A DNA stretch of 64,000 nucleotides from an uncultured Armatimonadota bacterium (GTDB lineage: Bacteria > Armatimonadota > Fimbriimonadia > Fimbriimonadales > Fimbriimonadaceae): NCBI GenBank assembly GCA_903833215.1, contig CAILEM010000067.1, positions 1 through 64,000 of the forward strand, read 5' to 3'. The position numbers and the translations under genes were made by a program. Positions 17,785 to 26,775 of this stretch are shown here, in pieces. The notes below the pieces were generated by a model. That model was not told the DNA's origin. It ran no database searches and saw only the letters and a list, made by a program, of their open reading frames with translations. Position 1 is the stretch's first letter. Each line of letters opens with the position of its first letter.

Positions 17785-18768
17785 GTGAAATATCGCGAGT
17801 TAGGAAATACAGGCTGGAAGGTTAGCGAGGTCAGTTTCGGGGCGTGGGCGATCGGCGGAACTTGGGGCCCAGTCGATGACACCGATTCTCTCAGAGCAAT
17901 GCACACCGCCGTCGACATGGGTGTCAATTTCTTCGACACCGCCGACGTCTATGGTGACGGCCGTAGCGAGCGGTTGCTGAGGCAGTTGCGTTCGGAGCGA
18001 AGTGATCAGATTTACGTGGCCACCAAGGCCGGTCGACGCCTGAACCCCCACGTCGCCGAGGGATACACCAAACAGAACCTATCCTTATTTATTGAACGTT
18101 CCCTTCAGAATCTCGGTGTGGACGCGCTCGACCTGCTTCAATTGCACTGCCCTCCCACCGACGTTTACTTCCGGCCAGAAGTATTTGAGGCTTTGGAGTC
18201 CTTCGTCACCCAAGGCAAGCTCAAGCACTATGGATTGAGCGTGGAACGGGCAGAAGAAGCGCTGAAAGCGATGGAGTACCCCAATGTCCAATCCATCCAA
18301 ATCATCTTCAACATCTTTCGACAACGACCAGCTAGCCTGGTTTTGAAGCAAGCAAATGAGAAGAAAGTCGGTATCTTGGCTCGGCTTCCGTTGAGTTCGG
18401 GAATGCTCACCGGCAAGATGGCCCCCGACACTCAGTTCAGTGATGACGACCATCGCACCTTTAATCGAGAAGGAGCCGCTTTCGACAAGGGGGAAACCTT
18501 CTCCGGAGTGCCTTACGCCGTCGGACTGGAGGCCGTTGAAGACGTCCGCCAACTTCTGCCAGCCGGCTTTTCAATGGCCCAGTTCGCTCTGAAGTGGATT
18601 CTGATGTTCGATGGCGTGACTTGCGCCATCCCCGGTGCTAAGCGACCCGACCAAGCCGTAGATAACTTCGGGGCATCCGACCTGCCCGACCTATCGCCGG
18701 ACACGATGGAGCAGCTCTCAGATTTGTATTGGTCAAAAATCGCGCCTTATGTTCATCAGAGATGGTAG
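17785..18768 (+). CDS. aldo/keto reductase
   Basis: 327 residues forming an NADP-dependent TIM barrel. The catalytic tetrad is intact: D51 and Y56 (FFDTADVYG), K81 (VATKAG) and H121 (LLQLHCP). The start is GTG 17785 (MKYRELGNTGWKVSEVSFG), where the canonical first strand begins. Cofactor-binding segments LARLPLSSGMLTGK and AIPGAKRPDQ are present near the C-terminus. It most resembles YhdN/Tas-like reductases of general aldehyde and ketone metabolism; the substrate cannot be named. A MarR regulator follows after 33 bases and could control it. Confidence 0.93.
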   Translation: MKYRELGNTGWKVSEVSFGAWAIGGTWGPVDDTDSLRAMHTAVDMGVNFFDTADVYGDGRSERLLRQLRSERSDQIYVATKAGRRLNPHVAEGYTKQNLSLFIERSLQNLGVDALDLLQLHCPPTDVYFRPEVFEALESFVTQGKLKHYGLSVERAEEALKAMEYPNVQSIQIIFNIFRQRPASLVLKQANEKKVGILARLPLSSGMLTGKMAPDTQFSDDDHRTFNREGAAFDKGETFSGVPYAVGLEAVEDVRQLLPAGFSMAQFALKWILMFDGVTCAIPGAKRPDQAVDNFGASDLPDLSPDTMEQLSDLYWSKIAPYVHQRW

Positions 18769-18801
18769 GAATTTCATTAGGCTCCCTCATAATTATTCGC
18801 T

Positions 18802-19287
18802 ATGGACGGACTTAATGATTCTCTATCGGGCCAGGCCGGGCTGCTGTCAGAACTCCTGACCGCAGCCATCGAGCCAAAGCTGGAAGCGACCGGTGTAAGT
18901 CTGGGCACATTCGAGCTTCTCAGTGCCGTTCACGCGAGCGGCGGTCGGGCCACTCAAGTGGAGGTCGCCAAACGGTTGGGGATCACACCTCCTTCACTCT
19001 CAGAATCCGTCAAGGGAGCGACGAATCGCAACCTTATCGAGCAACACACCGATTCAGAAGATGGCCGACGAAAAATACTAAAACTCACGCCGAGCGGACG
19101 AAAAGCGATGCTGTCCATCGTCAAAGGTGTTAGTAGCGCTGAAATTCGTATGATTGATGGGATCGATCCGATGCAAATCGCGGTTGCAATAGACGTCTTG
19201 AAAAAGGTGAATCGCAATCTCGCCAGGATCGTACAGGATGAATCCCAACCCAAAAAGCGAGTGAAGGCGGTTAGCCGAGCAACGTAG
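18802..19287 (+). CDS. MarR-family transcriptional regulator
   Basis: 161 residues with a winged helix: the recognition helix lies in TQVEVAKRLGITPPSLSESVKGATNR and the wing in IEQHTDSEDGRRKILKLTPSGRKA, the hallmark DxRxxxxxLT segment of MarR. Flanking helices at both ends form the dimer interface. Such proteins usually repress neighbouring genes and are released by small phenolic or oxidising ligands. The aldo/keto reductase just upstream on the same strand is a plausible target, though I could not identify an operator palindrome. The Lys/Arg-rich tail is unusual but short. Confidence 0.9.
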   Translation: MDGLNDSLSGQAGLLSELLTAAIEPKLEATGVSLGTFELLSAVHASGGRATQVEVAKRLGITPPSLSESVKGATNRNLIEQHTDSEDGRRKILKLTPSGRKAMLSIVKGVSSAEIRMIDGIDPMQIAVAIDVLKKVNRNLARIVQDESQPKKRVKAVSRAT

Positions 19288-19295
19288 CAGGCCCT

Positions 19296-19865
19296 ATGAA
19301 ACCGATTGAATACCGATCAGACATCCAATATCTCCAGGCACTGAGGTGCGTGGAGTATCGCTTGCCGAACCATGGCCATTTGCGCAAGCAGGGCTATGTG
19401 CTGACCTTGGGTCTGCGGTATGGGTTGACCGCCATCGCGGCAACGTTTCACCTTCTGGAAACCGCGAACGGTGAGGATGAGCAACTGATTTTAGGTTCGA
19501 CCAAGTCATGGGGAAGGCTGGTTGAAGATCATGTTCGCTTCGAGATCATTAACCGAGTTCCATTTCGAGTTGACCTTGCCTTCCCCATTGCCGTGAGTCG
19601 ATGTGCGGAGCGATCTATGCGCATTGCGCTTCCCATGGTTCGTCGACTTTGCCCTTTGGAAAGCTGCCTGCAAGAGACCGCCGAGCAATACATCAACGAA
19701 AACATTTACGGCGTCAAGATGAATTGGCCGTGGTACAAGCGGCGGGCTGCAGTAAGGGAATTCCGCCTTCACACCCAAGAATCGTTGAGTTACGCACACA
19801 ACTTTTTCGAGCGTCGCCAGGTAGATCTCGACGAAGTTCCAGAAATTGCCATGTTAGGCGAATAA
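19296..19865 (+). CDS. hypothetical protein
   Basis: Not recognised. 189 residues, soluble, no signal peptide, with an Arg-rich middle and a long helical C-terminus (WYKRRAAVREFRLHTQESL). The ATG lies 8 bases after the MarR stop, so it is probably translated in the same transcript. The frame is clean and GC-rich at third positions, which supports a real gene. No catalytic motif that I can name. Confidence 0.68.
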   Translation: MKPIEYRSDIQYLQALRCVEYRLPNHGHLRKQGYVLTLGLRYGLTAIAATFHLLETANGEDEQLILGSTKSWGRLVEDHVRFEIINRVPFRVDLAFPIAVSRCAERSMRIALPMVRRLCPLESCLQETAEQYINENIYGVKMNWPWYKRRAAVREFRLHTQESLSYAHNFFERRQVDLDEVPEIAMLGE

Positions 19866-19932
19866 ACCTACAACGATTCTCGTTTGTGATTCGTCCTCAG
19901 TCAGCATAGGGGTGTAAGAGGGGCAGCTTTTC

Positions 19933-20304
19933 GTGATCCGGATAGTAGGTCTTCAGAGAAACGAATCAACCGCGCAAGAGTTCGTCTTGCTACAAAACCA
20001 AGGCTCGTTGCGACTGAGTCTTCGGGGACACCTGGTTGTGAGTGATGCCGCTATCGAACATTCCGATCTCTCCTTTGCCGCCCACGCGTTCAACGACGAC
20101 GTGCAGGTTCCGCCCGGGATGTACATCTTGTTGGCGACAGGCCGAGGAAATCCTCGATGGGTTAGAACCAAAGAGGGCGCTCTCGTGTATTACGCATACA
20201 TGAATCGAGACACATCTGTTTGGGAACGCGCCTCAGGATCGGTGCACGTTCTCTGCCCGCAACACACCTTTGCCGAACGGGCTCCAGCGCTGTTGCTGAG
20301 TTGA
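19933..20304 (+). CDS. small protein, possibly lamin-tail-like beta domain
   Basis: 123 residues from GTG 19933, with GAGGGGC about 8 bases upstream. The sequence is nearly all predicted beta: IVGLQRNESTAQEFVLL, then LRLSLRGHLVVSDAA, a PPGMYILLATG strand and an MNRDTSVWERASGSVHVL strand. This order resembles lamin-tail domains (new-residue strand, SGW-like strand, PPG strand, W-D strand), but similarity is weak and the call is tentative. No signal peptide. It ends 32 bases before the CHASE2 gene on the same strand, so it may belong to that module. Confidence 0.6.
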   Translation: MIRIVGLQRNESTAQEFVLLQNQGSLRLSLRGHLVVSDAAIEHSDLSFAAHAFNDDVQVPPGMYILLATGRGNPRWVRTKEGALVYYAYMNRDTSVWERASGSVHVLCPQHTFAERAPALLLS

Positions 20305-20336
20305 TCGCTGGCTTCTTTTGCTAGGAGAGGACGGCA

Positions 20337-21770
20337 TTGAGTCAGACAACTCCCGAACACCAATCCATCACGGCTGCGTCATTTCGCGTCCTCGGCTTCC
20401 TCCATAACCGTTTGTGGGGTCGAATTGTCCTCGGCCTCGCCTTAGCGGCGCTCGTGCTTATCTTCAAGAAGTTCGCGATCGAGCACCGTAGTGGGTACGA
20501 AGAGGCACGACTCTGGACTTACGAGCAGATCCAAAGTGTTCTCTCCAATCAGAACCCGACCCAATCTCCGGTTCAGATCGTAGACATCTCCCACATGCCG
20601 AAGCAAAGTGGCAAGAAAGTCGCCGTCACTGGAATCGACGATAACGAAAGTGCCACCTCACGAGCTTCGCTAAAGAATCTCCTTACAAAGATTGCCCAAT
20701 CGGGTGCCCGCTCGATCGGTGTCGACGTTGACTTCTCCCCGGATGATCAAGGCAACCCCATTACCCTCGATGACGCGGAGTTTTTGAAGGACTGTGAGAA
20801 GCTCTCCAAAGAGACCGGCGTCCCCATCTTTTTCGGGGTGGACCGTCATGCCGCCGGCCCAAAAGCAGAATGGCTGGGAAGTATTGAGCATGTCGGACTC
20901 GCGGCCGGCCTTGGAATTGGCAACGAAAAGGTGCAGGGTCCCGCCAATGAAATGTCCGGCCACGTCGATGAAGTCTTAAGAATGTTCTCTTGGACCAAGT
21001 CCGAGCCGAAATTTATTCCCCTACCTTCAATTGCCTATGCGCTCGCGACCGCCAACCACCCCGAATCTCAAGAACTACCAAGTGGACTTTCGTGGGCGAT
21101 TGAGTTCAAATCGGAGTTCGCCCCGGACCCGGCGCTGGAAACGGTCGGATTCCTAGTCGACTATCGACTCTTGCTGCCGCTACGCAAGACGGCCCTTCCT
21201 TATACAAAAGTCGCAACCTCCCCGCCGCAAACCTTTACCGGAAAGGTCGTGATCCTCGGAGTCGTCAACCTCTTCAAAGACGACGGTCGAATACTGAAGC
21301 GCGGAGACGACCTGTTTCGGGTGCCAAGCCGAAGCGGCCTCTATTCTGGTGTCCTGTTGCATGGCTGCGCGGTGGACACGCTCATCGATTCCCCACTCCG
21401 TGAGTGGACCCTTTTAGGGGGAGTCGTCGCCGACTTTGCCTTGGCGTTGTTCGCCATTGGCCTCGTCGAATTTGCGGGGTGGTTCCTTTACGGCCGACAT
21501 GGCAAAAAGCACCACCATTTCCGCATCCACTGGTCGGTTACCGCCGTAATAGCTGTTGCGATTGGTGCAGTTGCGATCCCGTTCGTCGGAACCTTTCGAC
21601 TGGCTTGGGATGACGCGTCATTCGTCGCGCTTGGGCTAATCGCCCATACCGGTCTCGATCATATTCTTGGAAACGCAGTTCACAAACATGAGCCTCCATC
21701 GCACCACGAAACCGAGCCTCCCGCCCCGATAGACCCGACTCCACCGGAAGACGCACCAACGACACCATGA
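20337..21770 (+). CDS. CHASE2-domain membrane sensor protein
   Basis: 477 residues from TTG 20337, with a strong AGGAGAGG upstream. Layout: cytoplasmic start, helix 1 at about 27-45 (LWGRIVLGLALAALVLIF), an extracytoplasmic CHASE2 region at about 60-345 (QIVDISHMP, SIGVDVDFSPDD, VDYRLLLPL, FTGKVVILGVVN, SGVLLHGCAVDTLI), then three C-terminal helices and a Pro-rich tail. CHASE2 is a sensory domain found on kinases, cyclases and, in many bacteria, as a stand-alone protein next to caspases. Here no output domain is fused, so output probably comes from a partner. The stop overlaps the DUF4384 start by four bases (ATGA), which indicates coupling and joint function with the caspase-bearing gene that follows. 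Confidence 0.9.
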   Translation: MSQTTPEHQSITAASFRVLGFLHNRLWGRIVLGLALAALVLIFKKFAIEHRSGYEEARLWTYEQIQSVLSNQNPTQSPVQIVDISHMPKQSGKKVAVTGIDDNESATSRASLKNLLTKIAQSGARSIGVDVDFSPDDQGNPITLDDAEFLKDCEKLSKETGVPIFFGVDRHAAGPKAEWLGSIEHVGLAAGLGIGNEKVQGPANEMSGHVDEVLRMFSWTKSEPKFIPLPSIAYALATANHPESQELPSGLSWAIEFKSEFAPDPALETVGFLVDYRLLLPLRKTALPYTKVATSPPQTFTGKVVILGVVNLFKDDGRILKRGDDLFRVPSRSGLYSGVLLHGCAVDTLIDSPLREWTLLGGVVADFALALFAIGLVEFAGWFLYGRHGKKHHHFRIHWSVTAVIAVAIGAVAIPFVGTFRLAWDDASFVALGLIAHTGLDHILGNAVHKHEPPSHHETEPPAPIDPTPPEDAPTTP

Positions 21771-22708
21771 GAACCCTAAGAATCGTCCTTCCCCTCCTCG
21801 CCAGCGCCTCAACTGCCTTGTGTTTGGCCAGTGTCGACAAGCCAAAATTCGTCGGCTGGATCGTCGATGCGAGTTGTCCAGCCATTAAGCGCAAGCAACT
21901 GTCCGGGAAAGTCGATAACCTAACACCCAGCGATGTCCAGAACCTGCGCCTCTACGCCGGCCAATCGGTTCGAGCCACGAAATCTGGAACCGTCAACCTA
22001 TTACTCCACGGTCACAAAACCCCACTTACGCCTCGAGACGGTTGGGTACTCCTCAAAGAAAATCCGAACTCCGTGACCAAGGGGCAGAGCATTTATCCAG
22101 AATTTGTATCTCCGGCTGGACAGGAGAAAGGCAAGAGCGCGAGCCCTGAGGCGATCTGGCGGCGGATGAGTCTGCTCTCGCTGCAAACTCCGGCCAACGC
22201 GAAAGATCTTCGTGTTCAACTGCGCATCAAACCGGTTGATGCCCAAGGCAAACCCAAAGCAAAGGTGCCGATCGTCAATGGCCTCGTCGCGATCAAACAC
22301 GGGGACCCCGTCGTTGTCGAGATCAGCAACGATAGTTCGATCCCACTTTACATCTCGCTCGTCGATATCGACCGGGTTGCCAACGTGGAGATCCTCAGTC
22401 CTCAAGCTCCTGCCACCGAGGTCCTCGTTCCAGCCAAGTCGAAGTGGACCCGCTTGCCGAGTCCGTTCTACATGAGCGTTCCCAGCGGCTTTGACTCCGG
22501 CATTGAACACTTCAAGGTAATCGCCTCGACTCACCGAATTAACTTGAGCCGCCTCGCCACCAAAGGAATGACCGACCAAGCGGAATCGGTCAAGCCAATT
22601 TCCGATCCATTGGCCTACCTTCTCAAAGCTTGCGGAACCGAGGACACCCTTGCAAATCCGGGCCGATGGACAACCGCGCAACAAGACTTTCTTGTACAAA
22701 GCAAATAA
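21767..22708 (+). CDS. secreted DUF4384-domain protein
   Basis: 313 residues with a signal peptide ending near CLASVDKP. A DUF4384-like domain covers about residues 145-235: the marks are GDPVVVEISND, PLYISLVDIDRVANVEIL and a YMSVPSGFDSG strand followed by FKVIAST. DUF4384 is a beta-sandwich often fused or adjacent to caspases and kinases and is thought to bind or present ligands. Role here is inferred from context: secreted partner of the CHASE2 protein (overlapping genes) and of the WD40-caspase 56 bases downstream. The first 140 residues (a WIVDASCPAIKRKQL region) are of unknown fold. Confidence 0.85.
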   Translation: MRTLRIVLPLLASASTALCLASVDKPKFVGWIVDASCPAIKRKQLSGKVDNLTPSDVQNLRLYAGQSVRATKSGTVNLLLHGHKTPLTPRDGWVLLKENPNSVTKGQSIYPEFVSPAGQEKGKSASPEAIWRRMSLLSLQTPANAKDLRVQLRIKPVDAQGKPKAKVPIVNGLVAIKHGDPVVVEISNDSSIPLYISLVDIDRVANVEILSPQAPATEVLVPAKSKWTRLPSPFYMSVPSGFDSGIEHFKVIASTHRINLSRLATKGMTDQAESVKPISDPLAYLLKACGTEDTLANPGRWTTAQQDFLVQSK

Positions 22709-22764
22709 CGTGTGATCCATCATAAGTGGGTTGCACCTAGATCTGCTCAAGGTTATTTCGTAAG

Positions 22765-25641
22765 ATGGCATTCCTATCGCTTATCCAACTGTCCATCCTT
22801 TTGCTTGCTCGATCGAGGGTGTCCCAGGGACAAGGCCCGACGACTCAGCCAATCTTGCGGATCGAGGCGAATTCCCACGCAGGCTATGTCTCCGGGGTTG
22901 CCACCGATCGCGCCAGTAAATTCCTGGTGACGGCAAGCGATGACAAGTCCGCGCGGGTTTGGGAGCTTCCTTCCCTCCGACTCCTCAAGGTTCTGCGTCC
23001 TCCGATTGGCACCAGCGCCAATGAAGGCAAGCTCTACACCGTCGCCATCTCCCCCGACGGCAGCACCGTCGCCCTCGGTGGCTGGACCGGGTTCGAGTGG
23101 GACAAAATAGTAAGCGTGTACATGTTTGATCGTGAGAGCGGTCAGATGATCGGTCGGATCCAGCAGTTGGCATCGGTCGTTCAGGCCCTGGCCTTCGACT
23201 CTGCCGGAAAGCGCCTTGCGATAGGCCTCGCAAGTGGCGGATTTCGCGTGGCCCAAGTATCCGATGGCGCAACGCTATTCGAAGATAGCAAGGTCACCGA
23301 GGGCGTAACCGGAGTCGCGTTTGAACCGACCGGGAAGCTGGCAGTCTCAAGTTCAGACAAAATCTTACGGCTCTACGATCTCGCCTATACGGCGGTCCAC
23401 CAAGCTGCCTTATCTAGTCTGGGCCTACCTGCGGGACTGGCCTTCTCACCGGACGGTGCCCACATTGCCGTCGCCACCGAAGGGAAGCCTAGCGTCACCC
23501 TCTATTCAGGAACGGACCTGAGCAAGGAGATTTCCCCGCGAACGACGGGACTCAACGAGTCGGTTGGGGCCGTATGTTGGTCGAACGATGGAACAACCCT
23601 CGTGGCAGCGGGAGCCGCCACAAGGCAGGGCCGCTTCATCATGCGCTCGTGGAATAACCACGGGATGGGTGACCCCGTCGACGTACCAGTCGGCAGCAAC
23701 ACCATCTACTCGCTGGCACCCATTGCCGAGAAGGACTTTGCATTCGGTGCCGCAGATTCCTTTGGAGTAGCTGCCAACGCTGCAATTGAGGTTGCCGTAG
23801 CAGACCCACGAAGCGTTGGGGCAGGTTTTCAGGTTACTCGCGATGGAGATGGAGTTTGGTTTGCCTACGCCAACGGGGGCAACGAGCCCGCATCGTTTTC
23901 GATTGCCGCACGCGCCATCAACGTGGCGTCAACCAGTGATGCCGTTCACTCCGCCGGGACACCGCCTATCCATAGCGCCGAGGGAATCTCGGTGACGAAC
24001 TGGTTTGCCTCCGACGAGCCGAAGCTCAACGGCGTGAAGTTGCCACTGCGCGAGGGAGAGAAATCGCAATGCTTCAGCATCGTTCCCGATGGCTCCGGCA
24101 TGCTGCTTGGCACCGATTGGCGAGTCTGCAGCTACGACGCGAAGGGCACGTTGAAATGGGGGACCGACACCGCGAGTACCTGTTGGGGCATCAACCTAAC
24201 CGGCGATGGCAAACTCGTCATTGCGACTTTGGGTGATGGGACGATCCGCTGGTACAACGCCTCAACCGGTGCCGAACTGCTCGCCCTGTATCCGCATACC
24301 GACAAGAAGCGGTGGGTTCTCTTCACCGCGAGTGGTTATTACGATTGTTCGCCTGGCGGCGAGGATCTCATCGGCTGGAGTGTGAACAACGGTCCTGATC
24401 ACGCAGCCGACTTCTACCCTGCCAGTCGTTTCCGACCCAGCAAATACCGCCCCGACGTCATCGACAAGATCCTGGGAACAATGGACGAAGCCGAGGCGCT
24501 ACGCCTTGCCGATGCCGCTCGGACCCAAGCCCCCAAAGAACGTGCTGTGCAGGAGATTCTTCCTCCCGTCGTCCGCATACTCAGCAAGAACAACCAGGGA
24601 TTCGACGGAAAATCCGCGAAGATTGAGTACTCGGTGAAGACGCCAACCGGCGAGCCGATCACGAAAATTGCCTTCCTCATCGATGGGATATCGGTGAAGG
24701 TAGAAGATCATCTGAACTTGGTCGCCAAGGTGGAAGCCAAGAAGGATGTCACTCTCGATCTCCCCAATAAAGACGCCAACGTCTCTGTGATCGCCTTCAA
24801 TCGGTTTGGCGCCGGCGAGGCTGAAACGGTGAGTTTTCGCTACAAGTCCGGCTCGGTGACGCCACCGGTTCCCCCCGCCCCCGTCATTCAGCCCACTCTG
24901 TACGTCCTCTCGATTGGAGTGGGCTCGTACAAAGACGCCCGTGTGGCAAGCCTCAAATTCCCGGTAAAAGACGCCAACGATTTCGCGAACAAGATCAAAG
25001 CCCAAGGAGGCGGACTGTACAAGGATATCCAGATCCGAACCCTGCCCAATCCCAACTTGGAGACGATCATGGACGGCCTGGAGTGGATCCAGAAGTCAAT
25101 GAATTCCCACGACGTGGCGATGATCTACCTGTCAGGCCACGGCGAAAACGACAACTCCAATAATTACTATTTCCTCCCCGCCACGTTCAACCAAGATCGC
25201 GTGCTAGCCACCGGCCTCAGCTTTGCCGCGATTCGCAACACCATCGAATCTCTCCCCGGAAAGCGTTTGCTGTTCGTCGACACCTGCCGTTCCGGCAACG
25301 CTTTCGGCAACGGAACCGTGCGCGGCGGAGCGGGGGATATCACCGGCTTAATCCACGAACTTTCGAGCGCCGAAAACGGCGTGGTTGTGTTCACCGCATG
25401 CACCGGTCGTGAGTCCGCGATCGAAAAAGACGAGTGGGGCAACGGCGCCTTCACGAAAGCCCTCCTTGAGGGCCTCGACGGCAAAGCCTCGACTTCGCCC
25501 GACGGCAAGGTCACGGTCACCATGCTCGACGCCTACATCACCAAGCAAGTAGCTGCCCTCACCGGCGGCCGCCAACACGCCACCTGCATCAAACCCCAAA
25601 CCATCCCCGACTTCCCCATCGCCATCGCGAAGGTCAAGTAA
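22765..25641 (+). CDS. secreted WD40-repeat caspase-family protease (C14)
   Basis: 958 residues. A signal peptide (MAFLSLIQLSILLLARS) is followed by a beta-propeller of WD40 repeats from about residue 35 to 500 (LVTASDDKSARVWELPS, LAFDSAGKRLAIGL, IRWYNASTGAEL). A conserved linker (CSPGGEDLIGWSVNNG, DEAEALRLADAART) leads to an Ig-like domain at about 600-690, then a caspase domain from about 710. The catalytic dyad is intact: H792 in YLSGHGEND and C841 in FVDTCRSG, and a YKDARVASLKFPVKDAN start is typical of bacterial caspases. This should be a cysteine endopeptidase with Arg/Lys- or Asp-type preference not readable here. Because of the signal peptide it likely acts outside the cytoplasm, unlike most metacaspases. 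Third gene of the CHASE2 / DUF4384 / caspase module; the propeller probably recognises or scaffolds a target. Confidence 0.93.
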   Translation: MAFLSLIQLSILLLARSRVSQGQGPTTQPILRIEANSHAGYVSGVATDRASKFLVTASDDKSARVWELPSLRLLKVLRPPIGTSANEGKLYTVAISPDGSTVALGGWTGFEWDKIVSVYMFDRESGQMIGRIQQLASVVQALAFDSAGKRLAIGLASGGFRVAQVSDGATLFEDSKVTEGVTGVAFEPTGKLAVSSSDKILRLYDLAYTAVHQAALSSLGLPAGLAFSPDGAHIAVATEGKPSVTLYSGTDLSKEISPRTTGLNESVGAVCWSNDGTTLVAAGAATRQGRFIMRSWNNHGMGDPVDVPVGSNTIYSLAPIAEKDFAFGAADSFGVAANAAIEVAVADPRSVGAGFQVTRDGDGVWFAYANGGNEPASFSIAARAINVASTSDAVHSAGTPPIHSAEGISVTNWFASDEPKLNGVKLPLREGEKSQCFSIVPDGSGMLLGTDWRVCSYDAKGTLKWGTDTASTCWGINLTGDGKLVIATLGDGTIRWYNASTGAELLALYPHTDKKRWVLFTASGYYDCSPGGEDLIGWSVNNGPDHAADFYPASRFRPSKYRPDVIDKILGTMDEAEALRLADAARTQAPKERAVQEILPPVVRILSKNNQGFDGKSAKIEYSVKTPTGEPITKIAFLIDGISVKVEDHLNLVAKVEAKKDVTLDLPNKDANVSVIAFNRFGAGEAETVSFRYKSGSVTPPVPPAPVIQPTLYVLSIGVGSYKDARVASLKFPVKDANDFANKIKAQGGGLYKDIQIRTLPNPNLETIMDGLEWIQKSMNSHDVAMIYLSGHGENDNSNNYYFLPATFNQDRVLATGLSFAAIRNTIESLPGKRLLFVDTCRSGNAFGNGTVRGGAGDITGLIHELSSAENGVVVFTACTGRESAIEKDEWGNGAFTKALLEGLDGKASTSPDGKVTVTMLDAYITKQVAALTGGRQHATCIKPQTIPDFPIAIAKVK

Positions 25642-25671
25642 CAACCTGCATGGTCGTCGACGATCACCAGG

Positions 25672-25704
25672 AGCGCCGGAGGTGCGTCCCTATACCAGCC
25701 CAGG
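25672..25704. repeat. 33-bp AGCGCCGGAGGTGCGTCC repeat, copy A
   Basis: Identical over 33 bases to copy B, 191 bases downstream. Lies directly after the caspase gene, at the edge of the accessory island. Confidence 0.85.
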
Positions 25705-25862
25705 CCTACCCCTCCGAAAGCACCAACGGTGCGCCCCATAATAGCGAAGGCCGCACGCCTGGTACCGGCAGCCGCCCGTTCCCGGAGCGCCAACGGTGCG
25801 ATCCATCTCGTCTGTGGGCGCCGCCCATAGACCAACCCAAAACGTCGCAGGCCACATCCGGT

Positions 25863-25906
25863 AGCGCCGGAGGTGCGTCCCTATACCAGCCCAGGGTGAA
25901 ACCCTG
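25863..25906. repeat. AGCGCCGGAGGTGCGTCC repeat, copy B, with CCAGGGTGAAACCCTGG palindrome
   Basis: Same 33 bases as copy A followed by the palindrome CCAGGGTGAAACCCTGG, which can fold back. An inverted copy of the whole unit lies at 30824-30868. Confidence 0.85.
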
Positions 25907-26426
25907 GTGAAATTGAGCCACCAACCCCAGAGCCCTGAATGGGCGACATATTTCGTCGCTGGGCATCGCCCGACGACTCCGCTTAACGCCAAAAGTCCAC
26001 CACATCGGTACCCATCCCAATTCGTCCTCCGACCGGCTCGCTGCTCGTTCAATCGTTTTGTTTTCTTCGAGGTCTCGCTCGAACGCTCACACCGCTGGGT
26101 GCTGTCTCCCCCCGCCATCCCGAACCGTCGCTTAACCGTTCGTCATCGCTGGGCTCGCGTCAAACTCGGCCCTTCGGCCTCAAACAGTGACGCGCTGACT
26201 GCCCAGCAACGAGCGAACGGCGACGCTTAGGGACGTCGGGGGGAGACGAGTTGGACTTTCCCCTTCCGGAACCCTGCGGGTGATCACAGGCTGGGTTTTC
26301 AAAACGACCGGCCTACTCCTCCGAGACCACCAACGGTGCGCCCAATATTAGCGAAGGGTGAAACCCTGGACTCGCCGACACATCCTGTCTGTGGGCACCG
26401 CCCACAGACCATGATAAAATACGTGT

Positions 26427-26639
26427 GTGCAGCGAACAGATCTCCTCGACACGAAAGACTGGGCACACCAGGAGATGCTTCGGCTGCTACGCGCCCTCAC
26501 TCCGTCCGAGCGAATGCAGATGGTTGTCCGGGCAATTGACGCCAGCAGACAGATCGACGAAGCGGCTCAGTTACGCCTCTCCCGCGAGTTGGAATCAAAG
26601 TCATTGCCAGACGTGACTCAGAGCCCGCTAGACCGTTGA
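26427..26639 (+). CDS. small hypothetical protein
   Basis: 70 residues from GTG 26427 (MQRTDLLDTKDWAHQEMLRL). The body is a helical pair with LRALTPSERMQMVVRAIDA, a pattern (LTPxERLxMxxxL) common in small uncharacterised proteins that sit next to restriction or toxin genes in repeat-rich regions. No domain can be named. Codon pattern and composition differ from the surrounding repeats, which supports a real gene, but it is short. Confidence 0.5.
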   Translation: MQRTDLLDTKDWAHQEMLRLLRALTPSERMQMVVRAIDASRQIDEAAQLRLSRELESKSLPDVTQSPLDR

Positions 26640-26775
26640 CCCAAGCAGGAGCTTTCCAATCTGGCCCTCTCTCACGTCAAAGTGGGAGAGGGAAGGGCGA
26701 GGGTAAATCCGGTCCGAAACCGCGTCGAGCCAAAGGCGAGACTCCACTTTTCCGAAATCACCCCACCAAAGGACC

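Larger units (their letters stand above)
25642..26426. other. gene-free repeat-rich spacer
   Basis: 785 bases with no convincing gene. It is built from degenerate short repeats: two 33-bp direct copies starting AGCGCCGGAGGTGCGTCCCT, three ACCAACGGTGCG or CCAACGGTGCG units (near 25721, 25790 and 26327), two GTGGGCRCCGCCCAYAGACC palindromes (near 25813 and 26393), and AGGGTGAAACCCTGG at 25892-25906 and 26355-26369. Long frames on both strands here are low-complexity shadows of these repeats. Confidence 0.7.

Noticed and set aside
25690-26118. 142-residue and overlapping frames in the repeat spacer
   Set aside because: Frames on both strands follow the repeats and have no coherent protein pattern.
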